From Tillandsia leiboldiana (lineage: Eukaryota > Streptophyta > Magnoliopsida > Poales > Bromeliaceae): 64,000 nucleotides of DNA. Numbering within the stretch: the first letter of the stretch is position 1; every line of letters begins with the position of its first letter. The stretch spans positions 48,979,863-49,043,862 of the forward strand of contig CM055066.1 in NCBI GenBank assembly GCA_029204045.2. Direction: 5' to 3'. A program made the position numbers and the translations under genes. This document shows, piece by piece, positions 47,927 to 59,890 of this stretch. The notes beneath the pieces were generated by a model that was not told where the DNA came from, searched no databases, and saw only the letters and a list, made by a program, of their open reading frames with translations.

Positions 47927-48406
47927 TCACTCATTCTTCACCTTCATAAACTTCTTTATCACACCCATCATCTCACTTCCCGGAAACCTCCCGAGACAGC
48001 CCCTCGCAGCCGTGATTTCATTAAATTCAAATACCGAATCGCCACCAAAGGCTTTGGGCCGAAGCTGCTTTTTCTCAGACAGATCCACATTGTCATTTAA
48101 ATCCTCACCGGCCTTCATGGAGGGGAGCGGAAAAGAATCGAGGGGAGTATTGATCACAGTAGCCTCCCCAACTGCATTGACAAAGTCTTTTAGTTTGCAT
48201 AATACAAACGGGACGGGCTCGAAGCTATGGTCACCGTACTCCACTGGGGTAGAATGGTCGCCAGTGACGCAGAGGTAGTATTCAAAGTTTCCAGAAGTTT
48301 CTGCCTCCCAGAGGAGCCTCGCCAGTTGGGCGATGGCTCGATCTACAGCTTCTAAAGCTCGGATTTTTAGCATGCTTGCCTTGTCATGGCCTGCATCATC
48401 TATTGC
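47927..48406 (-). CDS. Phosphoglycerate mutase exon 5 (last)
   Basis: Acceptor CCCAG|GCAATA; AIDDAGHDKAS continues exon 4's HIK exactly as in the family. TGDHSTPVEYGDHS supplies the remaining metal ligands. It ends KKFMKVKNE and a stop at 47927-47929. The C-terminal 50 residues (DLNDNVDLSEKKQLRPKAFG, then FNEITAARGCLGRFPG) match the family's end. Confidence 0.93.
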   Translation of the reverse strand, partial: AIDDAGHDKASMLKIRALEAVDRAIAQLARLLWEAETSGNFEYYLCVTGDHSTPVEYGDHSFEPVPFVLCKLKDFVNAVGEATVINTPLDSFPLPSMKAGEDLNDNVDLSEKKQLRPKAFGGDSVFEFNEITAARGCLGRFPGSEMMGVIKKFMKVKNE

Positions 48407-51400
48407 CTGGGAGAACGCCAATAATAATAATAATAATGAGATTATAAGAATAAGTTGTGTTATTCTATGATCAATGTTAAGGTACACAACAACAAATTGT
48501 AATGTAAGGGAAAAGTAAAGATTATTCATTCATAAAGTTTGCATAGTGACTAGTGAGGTAGATATTTAATGAGACAAATTTTCAAAAGCCAGGGGAAAAA
48601 GAAACATAAGCACCTTCGCAACATAAGCAACGAGGACTATAGCAGATAAACCTTTTCTTGTCAGTGTTCTTGTTCTTGTTCTTGTTCTTGTCAGTCATTT
48701 TCAACTCACTCAACCAAGACTATAGCAGATAAACCTTTCTTAGTTCTTTGTTTTAAGGTCCACTCCTTCAGACAACTAGAGTGAAGTGCACCAGAACTAA
48801 AAAGTAGATACCTTTACTTCCGTTAAATATTCTTGTTTACTCTCTATAGAAGAATCAAAAAGCTTGTTTTCTCAACCTTTAAGTTTCATGACAGTCAAAA
48901 CTATGTTTCACGTTCAACACTGTCACTAGTTGTGCAGCTACAGCCAGAACTGTATGCAACGATGAACACTGAAAATTAGGAAACTATTCAAAAATGATGA
49001 ACAATAAAGCAACTCCTGATTATAGAAGTAGTTTTTGTTCATGCAGCCATCGTGGTTCCTACTTATATGCAAATAGTTTCAGTATTTTCCAGTTCAGCGT
49101 TCCACGTCATTCAACACATAAACTTTAAGGCTGAGATTTCAAGCTTTCGGTATGTTGGCACTTCCGAATCTTTCTAGATAATGGAATGCTGTATTGCAGT
49201 CTGAAATAAACACACTTACAACTCGACCGAGCGAAAAAAACAAAAAAAAGAAAAAAAAAAGTGTAGCACAGGTTGTCGTGAATAAGATAAATTTCGCTTC
49301 ACAAGAGAGCTCTTGAGAGAAAATGGAAAAAGAAAAGGGTTCCTCATCGCCTACTTTTGGAACCAGAATTCTGCACTAAGGGTATGTTAACTTGGATGTT
49401 AGAACAAGTAATTCAGTGACAACTTGTGCGCCATGATGATTGTCTTTTGTGATTGCAAAATATAAGAATTTGATTTTAGATCCTTCTAATTCCTTGGGAC
49501 CCATAATTTGTTAAAATAGTATTTTTCACCTAAAAGGTGGTTTACTTATTTTAAGAAAACGACTTGGACAGTGAATATAGTATGTCTTTCTAGATACTTG
49601 ATCACATTCCTCATCAACCTAATATTACAAGCTTATTGAATAAATAAAGGAGAAGTATTGCTAGATACTTGATCACATTCCTCATCAACCTAATATTACA
49701 AGCTTATTGAATAAATAAAGGAGAAGTATTGCTAGATACTTGATCATATTCCTCAGTTTTTCGAATCAGGAATATCAACACAAACTTTGATTCCATATTC
49801 TCGAGATCCTTACTCAAGAACATTCAAAACCTTTTGCACACAATATATTTTGGCTATTCTATATGTATTAAATGTATATAAATATGGGTAAATTGTGTAA
49901 AATTCCTTGTAAATATTGTGCGCTGCACAATACCCCCTTGATGATCAAAATCCACAAAAAAAGAAAAAAAAAAAGCTCTCGATTTTTTTTTTTTTAGCAT
50001 TAAAGGAGAGGGTAGAATGACAAAACTTTACCCTTTATGTGGTACTTAGCTTTAAAAAATGATAAGGAAGAGAAAAGCAGCTTTGATAATTTTGAAATTT
50101 CTAATATATACTTTTCATATTTTTTTTGCCATAGCCTTAGCCATAATAAATATTTTATAATATCTTCCAACAAAACCACTACAGAGGACTAAAGAAAGAT
50201 AATTAAGAGACAACTCATGAATATCAAGGTGGCTTTTTGCAGGTTTTGATTATTGAGGGGTAAATTTTGAATCTTGGGATATCTCGAGGGGGTTTTGTGC
50301 ATTTTAGTCAAGGAATTAAGTGCCGTGGCACGGGATTGTACCACTCTCCGCCTGGCACGGTACGGTACGGGCACGCTCCCATGCCGACACGTGGCACGCT
50401 TGCGTACCGATGGATACGCATGACCTCCCAGTGGCACGCTCTGGCACGATTTTTTTTTATTCCCAATAAGCTTTTATAATATTGTTTTGAAATGTTTAGT
50501 CAAAAAATTATAAATATTGGCTATATATAGCTTACTATACTCACCAATTAACATACTGATAACTTTTTTTATATACAAAGTACAACTATACTTCATAAAG
50601 AATAGAAATTTACTGCACAAACATGTGATTAAAAAAAAAAAAAATGTACAGTTAAATAGTAAATTTACTGTACAACATAACGTGGAAAGAGAAAAAAAAC
50701 AAAATAGTTGTACGGTTAAATAGTAAATTTACTGTACAACCATGTGATTTAAAACAAAAAAGAAAAAAAAAGAGAGTAAATTTACTGTACAGTGTACACC
50801 CATGCGATTTAAAAAAATTTAAAAAATAAAAATACTCTATAGTGTACACCCATGTGATTTTTTTTTTTTTTTGTTTTGTTTTTTAAAAAAAAGGTCGTGC
50901 CGCTCGGCTCGGCACGGGCGATACCCAATGGGTATCGCCGAGACGCGGGGGGGGGGGGGGGGGGGGGGGTGGGTAGATACTCCCCCGGGCACGGTACGTG
51001 CCGCCCGGCATGGGGCGCCACTTGATTCCTTGATTTTAGTACATAAATATTTGGCAATTGTTTATGCAGAAGTGTAGCTATATATGAACTAAACCAAGCT
51101 AGCTCGATCTAGCTCATGTTCGGGGTTGTCAAAAAACCTGAAGTCCTAGATCATATTTAGCTTGCTTCAGCTTTGTCGGTACAAAAGCACATTTCACCTT
51201 TCTCGGTTCAGAAGCGCATTTCACCTTTCCGTGACAGCAAAAGCTCCCTTTGCTTTCTTTTTCAAATGCATCATTTCCGCTTATCCAGCAGAAAAGCGAT
51301 TACGTAACCATGCATCATTTCCGCTTATCTAGCAGAAAAGCGATTACGTAACCCAGCCAAAAGTGGCACTTAGCCAAGTGAGAAAAATAAAACCACTACA

Positions 51401-54400
51401 GTAATTCCTTTCTCTAAGACGCATTTGTATCGTTAAATGATTGATTACTTGGGCAGAGTCCAAGAATAATCAAATTTGATATAAAACAAGAAACCAAAGA
51501 TACAGGGAATGGAGAGAGAGAGAGAGAGAAATTCATATTCTGTGATGACCCGAATCCCCGTGGAGGAGTTCCGACTTGATCAACAGCTTGTGGAGGCCCT
51601 TGTTGATTGTTAGAATTGGTTGCGCGCAAATCGGACTCAAGAAATGGACTCAGCACGAAATTTGGATCAAGTTTGCCTATCCGGATGCCTTCGTCGAATT
51701 TTAGAAGTGGATTTTGGCAAAACGGACATCGAATTTGGATTTAGCGCGCGAAAACGGTCAAAATCGGCTATTTGGGCATATTTTTCTGAGTCCGGACATC
51801 CGAAAACGGACAACCGGAAGTTTACAGTGTAATCGGGTGCACGGGAAAGTTGTGGACCACCGGGGGGGGGACCACGTGGTGGCCCCGGATTAACCGGCGC
51901 ACACGGCGCGGTCCATGCAGCGGAGCGGGCAGGCGGGGCAGATGGCGTAGCTGGCGGGCAGGTGCGGGGGCAGGTGCTGGGGGTGGTTGGCCGCGCCTCG
52001 CTGCAGCGTGGGACGGGACACGTGGTGCGCCCAGATTAATCCAGGCGCACCGCATGATGTCCCGTGTTCGGCGCTCGAAGGTTTCAGGCGCCCGAAAGTG
52101 TACCCCAAAGTCCTAAATGAGGGAATTTTGGGTTTTGCCTATAAAATGGCTCTTGGAGCCCCCTCTTTTGGTCCTTTTGGAGGGATTTCGGGGCCCCTCT
52201 TTGGCTGAGGTTGTTCCTCATCTAGTCTACTACTCTTCCAAGGATCTTGGGAATTTTTGGAGGCCGCGACATCGGCGATTTCAGTGACGCGGCGCGCTTC
52301 GACGTTCCTCTTTCGGTGGCCTTTTCCGTCGCAGTTCAGTCCGCGGGCTCCCCTGAGCTACCCCGAAGGAGTTTTTAGCTGATTTTTGCGGCAGCGTGTT
52401 CACGAGAGGTAGGCTTTCGATTTTCGTGCTGATCACTTCGTTCCGTTTTGAGTTTTTGGTAGGGTTTTCGAGGCATCTTTTGACCCCTTTTACTGCGGCA
52501 ATGTTTTGGACAGCGGTGGAGTATTCTTGCTTTTGCTCGGCCTACGGTTATCAGATTTGGGAGTTTAAGGACTCGATTTGCATCTACACTTCGCAAGAAT
52601 CGCAGCCGTAATTTTTCAGGAATTTTTGGAGGACTTTTCGCAGGTGAAAAATTTCAGATTTCGGGACTGTTGCGCAAACAGCAAGATGCAGATTTTTTGG
52701 GACTAAATTTTACACTGTGCTCGGCTCTTGTCGCAGTTTTCCCTAGATTTTGGTGTTTCGCAAGGAAAGGGGAAGTTGGAACGTTTCATCACGATCGAGG
52801 TGAGCATTTTCCTTTTTGTCCCCGGACAGAATTTGTGCTCGTTTTCACATGTACGCCATTGTCGCGCGCCCGCTGATTTTTGCACTACATTGTTGGACAG
52901 TATTTCACCGTTTTGCTCGCCACCATTGATCCGGGAGGAGTTTTTGGGAGATTTTGGATTTGTTGGGACCGTAGACGCTGGGGGGACCCGCACGCCGAAT
53001 TTCAGCCTGATCGGATTCCGGATCTGTGCGTTCCAGGTGGATTGTTGAGCATCTCTTTTTACGACTTACTCACTGGGGCTATTAGGGTGATCCCCGACAC
53101 ATTGTATATTGTTGCACCACCCCATTGTGGATCATACATGTATGAATTATTCTGGTTATTTCCTAGCTTATCTATGCGAGACTAGTACTTCATGATTATG
53201 TATTGGATAGCATATGTTGTTGATTAGTGGTTATGACATATTGGCCTACTTCTATGTGTAAATGGTACCTGATACTTTCCATTCCACGTTATTCGAGAAC
53301 TATTGCATACTTGTATGGACATCTAGATAGGCCATCTTTTATCGCTACACTATCATGTTGAGACTTGACTTAGGAGAAACCATAATTGTTCCTTTTCTCC
53401 TTTTTATTTAGACTTGTGATTCATGTTGCTCGGGTTCGAGCAGGGGTTTGGGATAGTGTAGTCGAAATCATTGAGTCTGGGAAAGGTTGTACCAGATTTT
53501 GGACTTGTGAGGTGTTGCGACAACCGCGGACATTGGGCGATTGACCGGATATTTACTTTTGCATCGGATTGGGATCGAGGTTTTGTTAGATGACATAGAG
53601 TCTCCCACTTTGAGCATAGTCGTGACTAAGCCCTGCTATTTTAAGATATGTCCGACGGATTACTTCCTCGTGCGGGTAGCTCCCCTCGAGTGCCACTCCG
53701 GAGTGTGCGACTGTACCGGGGTAGGTGTCGGTCAGTTATTGGATTCTTGAGTCCCATACTACATCGGTGTTATGCGTTGGCTAGCGTACCCGATGATGGA
53801 GACAGAGCAAACAGTTGAGTCCCATATTACATCGGTGTTATGCGTTGGCTGGCATACCCGATGATGGTGACAGAGCAGGCAGTACCAGGTTTTATTCCGA
53901 TCCATTGGATTGGGTTTATTTTGGCAGATACTATTCACTGATGCATGCATATGGTCGTTTGTTTCGGTACTGCATTAGAGGCATAGTAGTGGTAGTTTTT
54001 CTTTATCAGCAGATTATTCCAGCTTACCACTTTACTTTCCTTTTTGCCTCTGGTAGACTTAGTGGGTACGTCGAAGTTCGAAGATTTACCCACTGAGGGC
54101 TACTGGTTTACTAGTAGTTCTCACACCCATTGGGGGTTCTCCCCCCCCTCTTTCCTTTTCTCCCCTTTGTTTTGCAGTCTTCTGCGGGAGTTACTGATCC
54201 TTCGGTTGTTGTGCGAGGCGAGGGAGTCACGAGCTAGATCCCTACCTGCCCGAGGAGTGTAGCTGTACCCCCAGTTGGAGATTTTCTTTTAGTGCAGTCA
54301 GCTGGATGTTATAGCTTTTACTCTTTTGAGATGTTTCCTATATGTTTGAGAGACTGATGTATTATTTTTGTGGTTTACCTCCCTTTTGGGTGTAGAGATG

Positions 54401-57400
54401 CTGTAGAGAGGATGATGTATGATGATTAATCATATTTGGGAAATAGATATTGTATTTTATTTACGGACGTATAGTGATTGGATTTTATTTTTACAGCACT
54501 TTATTTTCCACTCTGATATCTGCATAGCTGTAGTACTATCTTTTGCAGCTTAGACGCTACGCCTATGCGGGATTTTCCGTATGGGTGGCGGATCTGTTGG
54601 CGAGCCCGGGTCGCAATTCGACCCCGGGGCGTGACATATTCATGCCATAAAGAACTGGAGAAAAGAAACAAAAACGTCTTACCTTTATATGGAGGAATCC
54701 AAAATCATATCCATTTTCTCGTCCTGCTTTATGTTCATCCTCTCCTGGCACAAAAACTCGCGGAGGTGGCTTTAGTGGAGCAGAAAGTGCATTTGCAATT
54801 GCTGCAGCTTTTGAGGTTAGCAGCGTTCGATAATCTCCGGTTGCTCCTGGAGCTTCAAGGATGTCAATACCCAAAGACAGACCCAACCCAGCTATAATTT
54901 TGGTGGGCGCCACCATGCATGGGGTCAGACCATGCTTATCTTCAAACGAAGGAACCTGAAATATGCAATTATCACTAGTTAAATTACTAACCTAGACTAG
55001 AAATATGCAATTAAATCTAGTACAAGGTTAAAATAATCTATAAGAAAGACACATGAGGTATCAGCTCTGTAGTAAGGGCTACTAGTATTATAGGAGAAGC
55101 AAATAACACATATCGGACTCCAATAAAAGAACATAAGGCTACAAAATGCATAACACAATAATCTATGCAGTGGTTTCGGGGGAAAAATAAGATACAACTT
55201 GAATAAAGTAACCAAAAATAGGATTTATAAGTGTACATCAAATGTGTTCATCCACCATGAAATCTCATCTAATCTGCGGATGATGTAAAAATTGTATGGG
55301 GCCACTAAACACCAAACGAAGGTTAGAAACATTATGCTCTCGCTAATAAACCGCAGAGAGTTACATCAATTCAGAATAATTCAGGTCTTAAAATGCAACA
55401 ACTCAGGTCATTAAAGAGACAAAACTAAAATACAAATGTAAGCAACCTTCTATAGGTGAAGCTTGCATTCTGCAAATTAAATAAAATATCACAATTCTAA
55501 ACGATAAATGAACTAAAGGGCTCAAACCATATACTGAAATACTAATCAGGATTATGAAGAGATTTACTCCTAAAAAAGACTCAGGAAGTGTTATAGGTAC
55601 AATGATTTCCTAAGCTCAATATAGTTTTCGTACTGATTTTCATAACCTAATGAAAAATTTCATAGACCTCTCCATCCTGTTTGAACAATTTAAAACTTGA
55701 GAGACCTGGACCAAGAGAAGTAAAGGCTCCGTAGATCTTAAAAATTTGGTCGAGCTTTGTACATGCTATAAAAGGAATGCTTCACTTTTCAACTACCACA
55801 AGGAGGCTGTTTTCTTGAACGAGGATTGACAACCTAAAGTCATCCATAAGGGAAAACCTTTTCCATTAGTGCATACGTACATGTGAGCAAGGTCTTTTTA
55901 TATTGTTAAAGCTAGAAGAGAACAACATTTCAAAGGATTCAGCTTGATTTAGCTTTCAAAGGATTCAGCTTGATTTAGCTTTGTGGGCTAAAGCTAGAAG
56001 AGAACAACATTTCAAAGGATTCAGCTTGATTTCAAAGGATTCAGCTTGATTTAGCTTTGTGGCCTAATGCACATTTTAACATGAAGTCAGTGCGCACAAT
56101 GCAACATATTGCTGTATAGACTCCGAGTGAAATAGACAACAGCAGTCAAAACTCGAAGTAACAACAATTAGTTCTCTTTTAAACTGACCTCAATTCTTAT
56201 ACCACAACCTCGCAAGAGGACAACATTTGCAATATTTTTCCCTTCTGCTGCTCGCTTAGCATTTAAAGGGTGGGATACCAGAATTCGTGATATTTCTTTG
56301 GAAAGCTCATTGACCACCACAGCTGTGTGTTTTGCTTCCTCTGAGTCATCCAATGCCTCTGCTTTAAGAAGTACGCGATTGTCCTTTAATGGATCAGTGC
56401 CAGAAATATTTCCACTCAGTTTCGGCCCTTTCACAACTACCCCACATCTGTGCTCAGTAGCATACCTGAGAAAAAGAGGCACTATTATTTTCAGTCTTCT
56501 AGTTTAACATCAAAATAGCATTTTTCTTGACAACACATACTCAAAGCATTTTTCTTGCTAGTATATTAATGGGTGGAGCTATTGGTGGGCGAAAACAATA
56601 AATGAAAAACAACCAATTTAGGCGGCGAAGCCGCCAATGTATTATTTTCTTCTAGTTGACATAATTATGATCATTATGATAAGATGTTAAAAAAAAAAAC
56701 AAAAGAAAATAATTAAAATTATGGTTGAACACCAATTCATTGGGGCAAAAATTACGAGAAAGGAAGCGGAAGCAAGCCCACTAGAAGCCAGGAGTTGGGG
56801 CCATCATACATCTTAAAACAGGCCCTTCCAGTTGTGGCCTACCAAAAAGAAAAGTAAGCGAAAGCCCACGAAGCAGGCGTAAATTATTTGAAGTTGAAAT
56901 GATGTTACCGGGTGGAATCTGGGACGTAACTTTAGTAAACACATGTTACACATCTCATATGTCAATTATATTACGTGCGACCGCATGCACAGTTTAGAAA
57001 CAAGGGCGCTATCAAAATTTAGTTGAAAGGTTTTATTTTCTCTCAAAATAAGAGCATACATTATAAACTTTTCTTATTAGAGTATTTTTGTCCTAACTAA
57101 TAACCAGTAGAGCAGTTGGTCAATACTTTCAATTTGGGATTAGACGATCCCAATTTAAGTCTGAGGTTTTTAATTAGTCTATCCATGAATAGCTACAATT
57201 CGCTAACATTCCATTGAAATTGGTTTTCGTCTTCTTTTCTGAACAAGAAAAAGAAAAGAAGTTGATACTTAAAATACAACTAAACATAGTTTGATTTAGA
57301 CTAATTCAATTTCACATCAAATAGAAAAATTCAGATCTCAGTCCAATCTAACTACCTTATATTCCATGACAGATTCTACTATTATTTTACAATATATTCT

Positions 57401-59890
57401 CATTTTTATTTTTCTAGAAGGTTTACTTATTTACTCGGGCAACACGATAGCGGAGTGAATCATAAATCATCTTCGTTCCTAAAAGACCTATTCAATTCAT
57501 ATATCTGTCTTATTTTCTCTTTTACTATTTTTTCAATAATCCCGCATAACATGTTTCACATTATGTTTAGCACAAACATGAATAAAAATACTACGACAAA
57601 TTTTAGGCTGTATTTAATTAGATCGATTATTTGGGCAACACTACTATATATTCTCGAACTTTGCTTGCAACTGTATAAGATCCGTTTAAATATCAGAAGA
57701 AGTTATACAGTAACAATCTATATTAGATGAGAATTCTTTGGCAATTATAATATATAAGAGTTTAAGTTTAGCCAATGCAGCCTATAGGATAGTTCCTTCC
57801 CTCCATGGTAATTAATTGGACGATAAATTATGCAGTACCAATTCAGTCTCGTAAGTTCAAGCAAACTTCTATTTTTCACGCCATTTATTTGACTAGAAAA
57901 TATATTCCGAAACTTTACACAACGTAGAGAACCGCCGGTTTCAATCTTATTGCTATAAAACTTTTCCGTGTTAAGCTGTAAATTTAGTTCATGAAGCTTG
58001 ACAAGGATATCAATTTTGTATTTAAAGTTTCAACGGCTAACCCTAGCTCTTTTATTGTTTTCTGACAAAATATTTGAAATAAGTACAAGAATATACCATA
58101 TTAGCAGCATTAGAAATTGTACACAACTAGTAGTCTACTTGTATATATGTTGTCTTACTTTTAAGTACTCTTCTTAAAAATGAAGGTAATTGCACCTGAC
58201 TCTCACTTCATATTCTGGAAAGGAAGGAAGCTTCATTCCATCTAGAGCTGCACATAGGATCGGGCCCTCTTCCTCAAAATGTCGATCAGCCCTCCTACTC
58301 ACAACAATTCCAGTATTCTCGTCTATGGTAGCAAAGTTTGACTGACGACCAAAATAAAATCGAGTTATAAGGTAAAATAACGGGCGATGTTTAAATTAAA
58401 TAAATATTATTCTCATATACTCATATGTGTAAATGAACCCCCCAAAAAAGAGAACATGATCTTGTAAAAGAAAAAAAGTGGAACATTACACATATTCTAC
58501 AAGACAAGGCTCCAGAATCATGTAAACTTTCCCCGTGCAATTCACCCAACAAACTTCCAAGCAGTCTAGTTTATCACCTAAACAATCTGTACTTTACCAT
58601 CTCATGCTCTGCAAAAAGTACCAGTTTGCTATCTTATTTTACCTTTTTTTATCTCACTTTTAATTGTACGTTTTTACAGAAAATAAATAAGAGCAATACA
58701 GCCTATACATTCAAAAATTGATATAAATCTTACACCATTCTCATCCAAGAGCTCATTTCTTCACACGTCTTATCATACTCATATTTTTTCTTTCTAAACC
58801 CTTTGATAAATTTTGCATAAGATTTACCTCTCGAATTTGGATATACGAATAGCATTTCTCAATAAAATAACAGGATAGGGGTGGCAAATTAAAGTTTGTG
58901 CAATACTTACACTTTGATGGTAATATCTTATACCCTTTCATCACCCATTCATGTTCCAAAAGAATCAAATTCCTTTTTTGAGATATAAGTAGAATAAAAA
59001 AATTTTAAAAAAATCATAATGATATAGGTGAACCATAGAGGCACCAACTATTACATCCTTGAATTTTTCCGTCCAATGATCAATAATATTTCACACTTGC
59101 CTTATCAATTTTTTTAAAAAAAAATATTAAAAATTTAAAATAGTTATTAAAACTCTTGAATTGACAAAAAAAAAAAAAAATAATAATAATAATAATAATA
59201 ATAAAATAAATAAAAATAAAAAATAAAAAAATAACAGTCACTTAGATGATACGGTATCTTCAATCAATCATAATTGGGTGCTAGGTTTTACTCATTGCAT
59301 TATGATTTTTAAAAAGGTGTGAGATTTAGACTCGCTTTTTAAGAAGGAAAATGCTATGTGTACACCCCTTTCGGGGTGTACATCATACACCCCACCCATC
59401 CAAGGGTGGGGGTGTGATGATGGGTCACTTGATGTGACCCGTAAAAAATATCGCCATCATTAAAATGATGGAGGTGTATGATGTACACCCCTTCGGGGTG
59501 TACATGTAGCATTGCTCTTTTAAGAATAGTAATTTTTTTGAAGTAATAAAGAAAACAAAAAAAAAAAATCACCTTGAAAGCGATGTCGCCGGGGGACATG
59601 GCCAAGCCGGCGCCCATGGATTCGAAGGCGCCGCGTCCGCGGTAGTAGACTCGGGGGTCGTAGCCGAGCAGAGAGAGGTGGGCGGTGTCGCTCCCGCAGG
59701 CCAGCCCCGGCTCGACGGGGTCCATCAGACCACTCACGCCGGCCGACGCGATCGCGTCCAGGTGGGGCGCCCACGCCACCTGCAGCGGCGTCCGTCGGCG
59801 CACCCGCGGCAGCGACACGTCGCCCAGGCCGTCGATCAGCACCAGCACCAGCCTTCTCATTTTGTTATCAGGCTTCTTTGAATCCTCCAT
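47927..59890 (-). CDS. Cofactor-independent phosphoglycerate mutase, archaeal apgM type (5 exons)
   Basis: It interconverts 3-phospho- and 2-phosphoglycerate in glycolysis without 2,3-bisphosphoglycerate. Exons in order: 59573-59890, 58196-58341, 56189-56465, 54683-54955, 47927-48406; every junction is GT-AG and frames join to 497 residues, close to the Arabidopsis relative's length. Metal-phosphoesterase motifs are all present: LVLIDGLGD (Asp20), CGSDTAHLSLLGYDP with the likely phospho-accepting Ser67, DDAGHDKA (341-348) and TGDHSTPVEYGDHS (Asp388, His389, His398). RGAFESMGAGL and MVAPTKIIAGLGL are family blocks. No transit peptide is evident, so cytosolic by inference. Introns are 1231, 1730, 1233 and 6276 bp; the last contains a solo LTR and a hAT-type element. 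Exon 1 is strikingly GC-rich. Nothing in the coding sequence looks broken. Confidence 0.93.
49591..49757. repeat. 71-bp tandem repeat, 2.3 copies
   Basis: Units start at 49591, 49662 and 49733 (TAGATACTTGATCA). The first two look identical. It lies in intron 4 of the phosphoglycerate mutase gene. Confidence 0.9.
50309..51032. mobile_element. Non-autonomous hAT-type element with 8-bp target duplication
   Basis: Ends CAAGGAATTAAGTG and CACTTGATTCCTTG are inverted repeats with one mismatch. ATTTTAGT at 50301-50308 and 51033-51040 is an exact 8-bp duplication, the hAT hallmark. Subterminal GC-rich arms carry repeated GGCACG/CGTGCC and GGTACGG motifs; the middle has direct repeats of AAATAGTAAATTTACTGTAC with A-runs, and there is a G homopolymer of over 20 at about 50946-50970. 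No transposase. Confidence 0.85.
51541..54636 (+). mobile_element. Solo LTR, 3096 bp, perfect TATTC target duplication, in an intron
   Basis: It starts TGTGATGACCCGAATCC and ends CCCCGGGGCGTGACA. TATTC at 51536-51540 and 54637-54641 is exact. It belongs to the same family as 3442-7503 and 41728-45102 but lies in the opposite orientation, antisense to the host gene. The internal layout is a GC-rich U3 with two CACGTG motifs (51873 and 52019), a TATA box at 52140, then a transcribed-like R/U5 region of about 2.4 kb. Short frames inside are not genes. Confidence 0.96.
52140..52146 (+). promoter_or_regulatory. TATA box of the solo LTR
   Basis: GCCTATAAAATGGC. It points away from, and antisense to, phosphoglycerate mutase transcription. 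Activity is unknown. Confidence 0.55.
54683..54955 (-). CDS. Phosphoglycerate mutase exon 4
   Basis: Acceptor TTCAG|GTTCCT, 91 codons from VPSFEDKHGLTPCMVAPTKI through DILEAPGATGDYRTLLTSKA to GFLHIK, donor AAG|GTAAGA. The donor is only 46 bp from the end of the solo LTR in the next intron. Confidence 0.93.
55910..56070. repeat. Imperfect tandem repeat in intron 3
   Basis: AGCTAGAAGAGAACAACATT occurs at about 55910 and 55990, and CAAAGGATTCAGCTTGATT four times, with TTAGCTTTGTGG closing each larger unit of about 80 bp. Confidence 0.85.
56189..56465 (-). CDS. Phosphoglycerate mutase exon 3
   Basis: Acceptor CTCAG|GTATGC completes the Arg codon. It reads YATEHRCGVVVKGPKLSGNI and SDTDP-like GTDPLKDNR, and ends GCGIRIE with donor GAG|GTCAGT. 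Confidence 0.92.
56466..58195 (-). other. Phosphoglycerate mutase intron 2
   Basis: No gene. GGCGGCGAAGCCGCC at 56621-56635 is a perfect hairpin, followed 16 bases later by CTAG and T (56652-56656), a possible Helitron 3' end. A 91-codon frame at 57455-57730 is AT-rich and unrecognised. Confidence 0.5.
58196..58341 (-). CDS. Phosphoglycerate mutase exon 2
   Basis: Acceptor GTCAG|TCAAAC; it reads SNFATIDENTGIVVSRRADR, then EEEGPILCAALDG and EYEVRV, and donor GTCAG|GTGCAA splits an Arg codon. Too short to stand out as an open frame, but homology and junction phases agree. Confidence 0.9.
58568..58877 (+). repeat. Dispersed repeat, second copy of 46860-47165
   Basis: Same order of shared blocks as at 46860, at lower identity. 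It includes a 170-bp MITE at 58691-58860 (ends GAGCAATACAGC and GCATTTCTC; flanks AATAAATAA and AATAAAATA, imperfect). It lies in phosphoglycerate mutase intron 1. Confidence 0.65.
59346..59517. mobile_element. 172-bp Mutator-type MITE with 9-bp target duplication
   Basis: Ends GGAAAATGCTATGTGTACAC and the complement of GAGCAATGCTACATGTACAC. TTTTAAGAA at 59337-59345 and 59518-59526 is a perfect 9-bp duplication. It contains several hairpins, such as ACACCCCTTTCGGGGTGT. It lies in intron 1, 55 bp from the exon 1 donor, and is about 98% identical to 61695-61866 in inverse orientation. Confidence 0.85.
59573..59890 (-). CDS. Phosphoglycerate mutase exon 1
   Basis: 106 complete codons from ATG (MEDSKKPDNKMRRLVLVLID) to GDIAFK, then donor AAG|GTGATT. 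It holds Asp20 and the Ser67 SDTAH motif. GC-rich with CpG, as is common for first exons in grasses and relatives. A downstream Met11 could also initiate. Confidence 0.92.

Noticed and set aside
57100..57185. tRNA-like stretch (AGAGCAGTTGGTCAAT...) suggesting a SINE or tRNA
   Set aside because: No convincing B box, cloverleaf or poly-tail with target duplication could be made by eye.
57455..57730. 91-codon hydrophobic frame in intron 2
   Set aside because: AT-rich Ile/Phe/Tyr-rich frame typical of chance; an organelle-derived insert was considered, but no gene was recognised.
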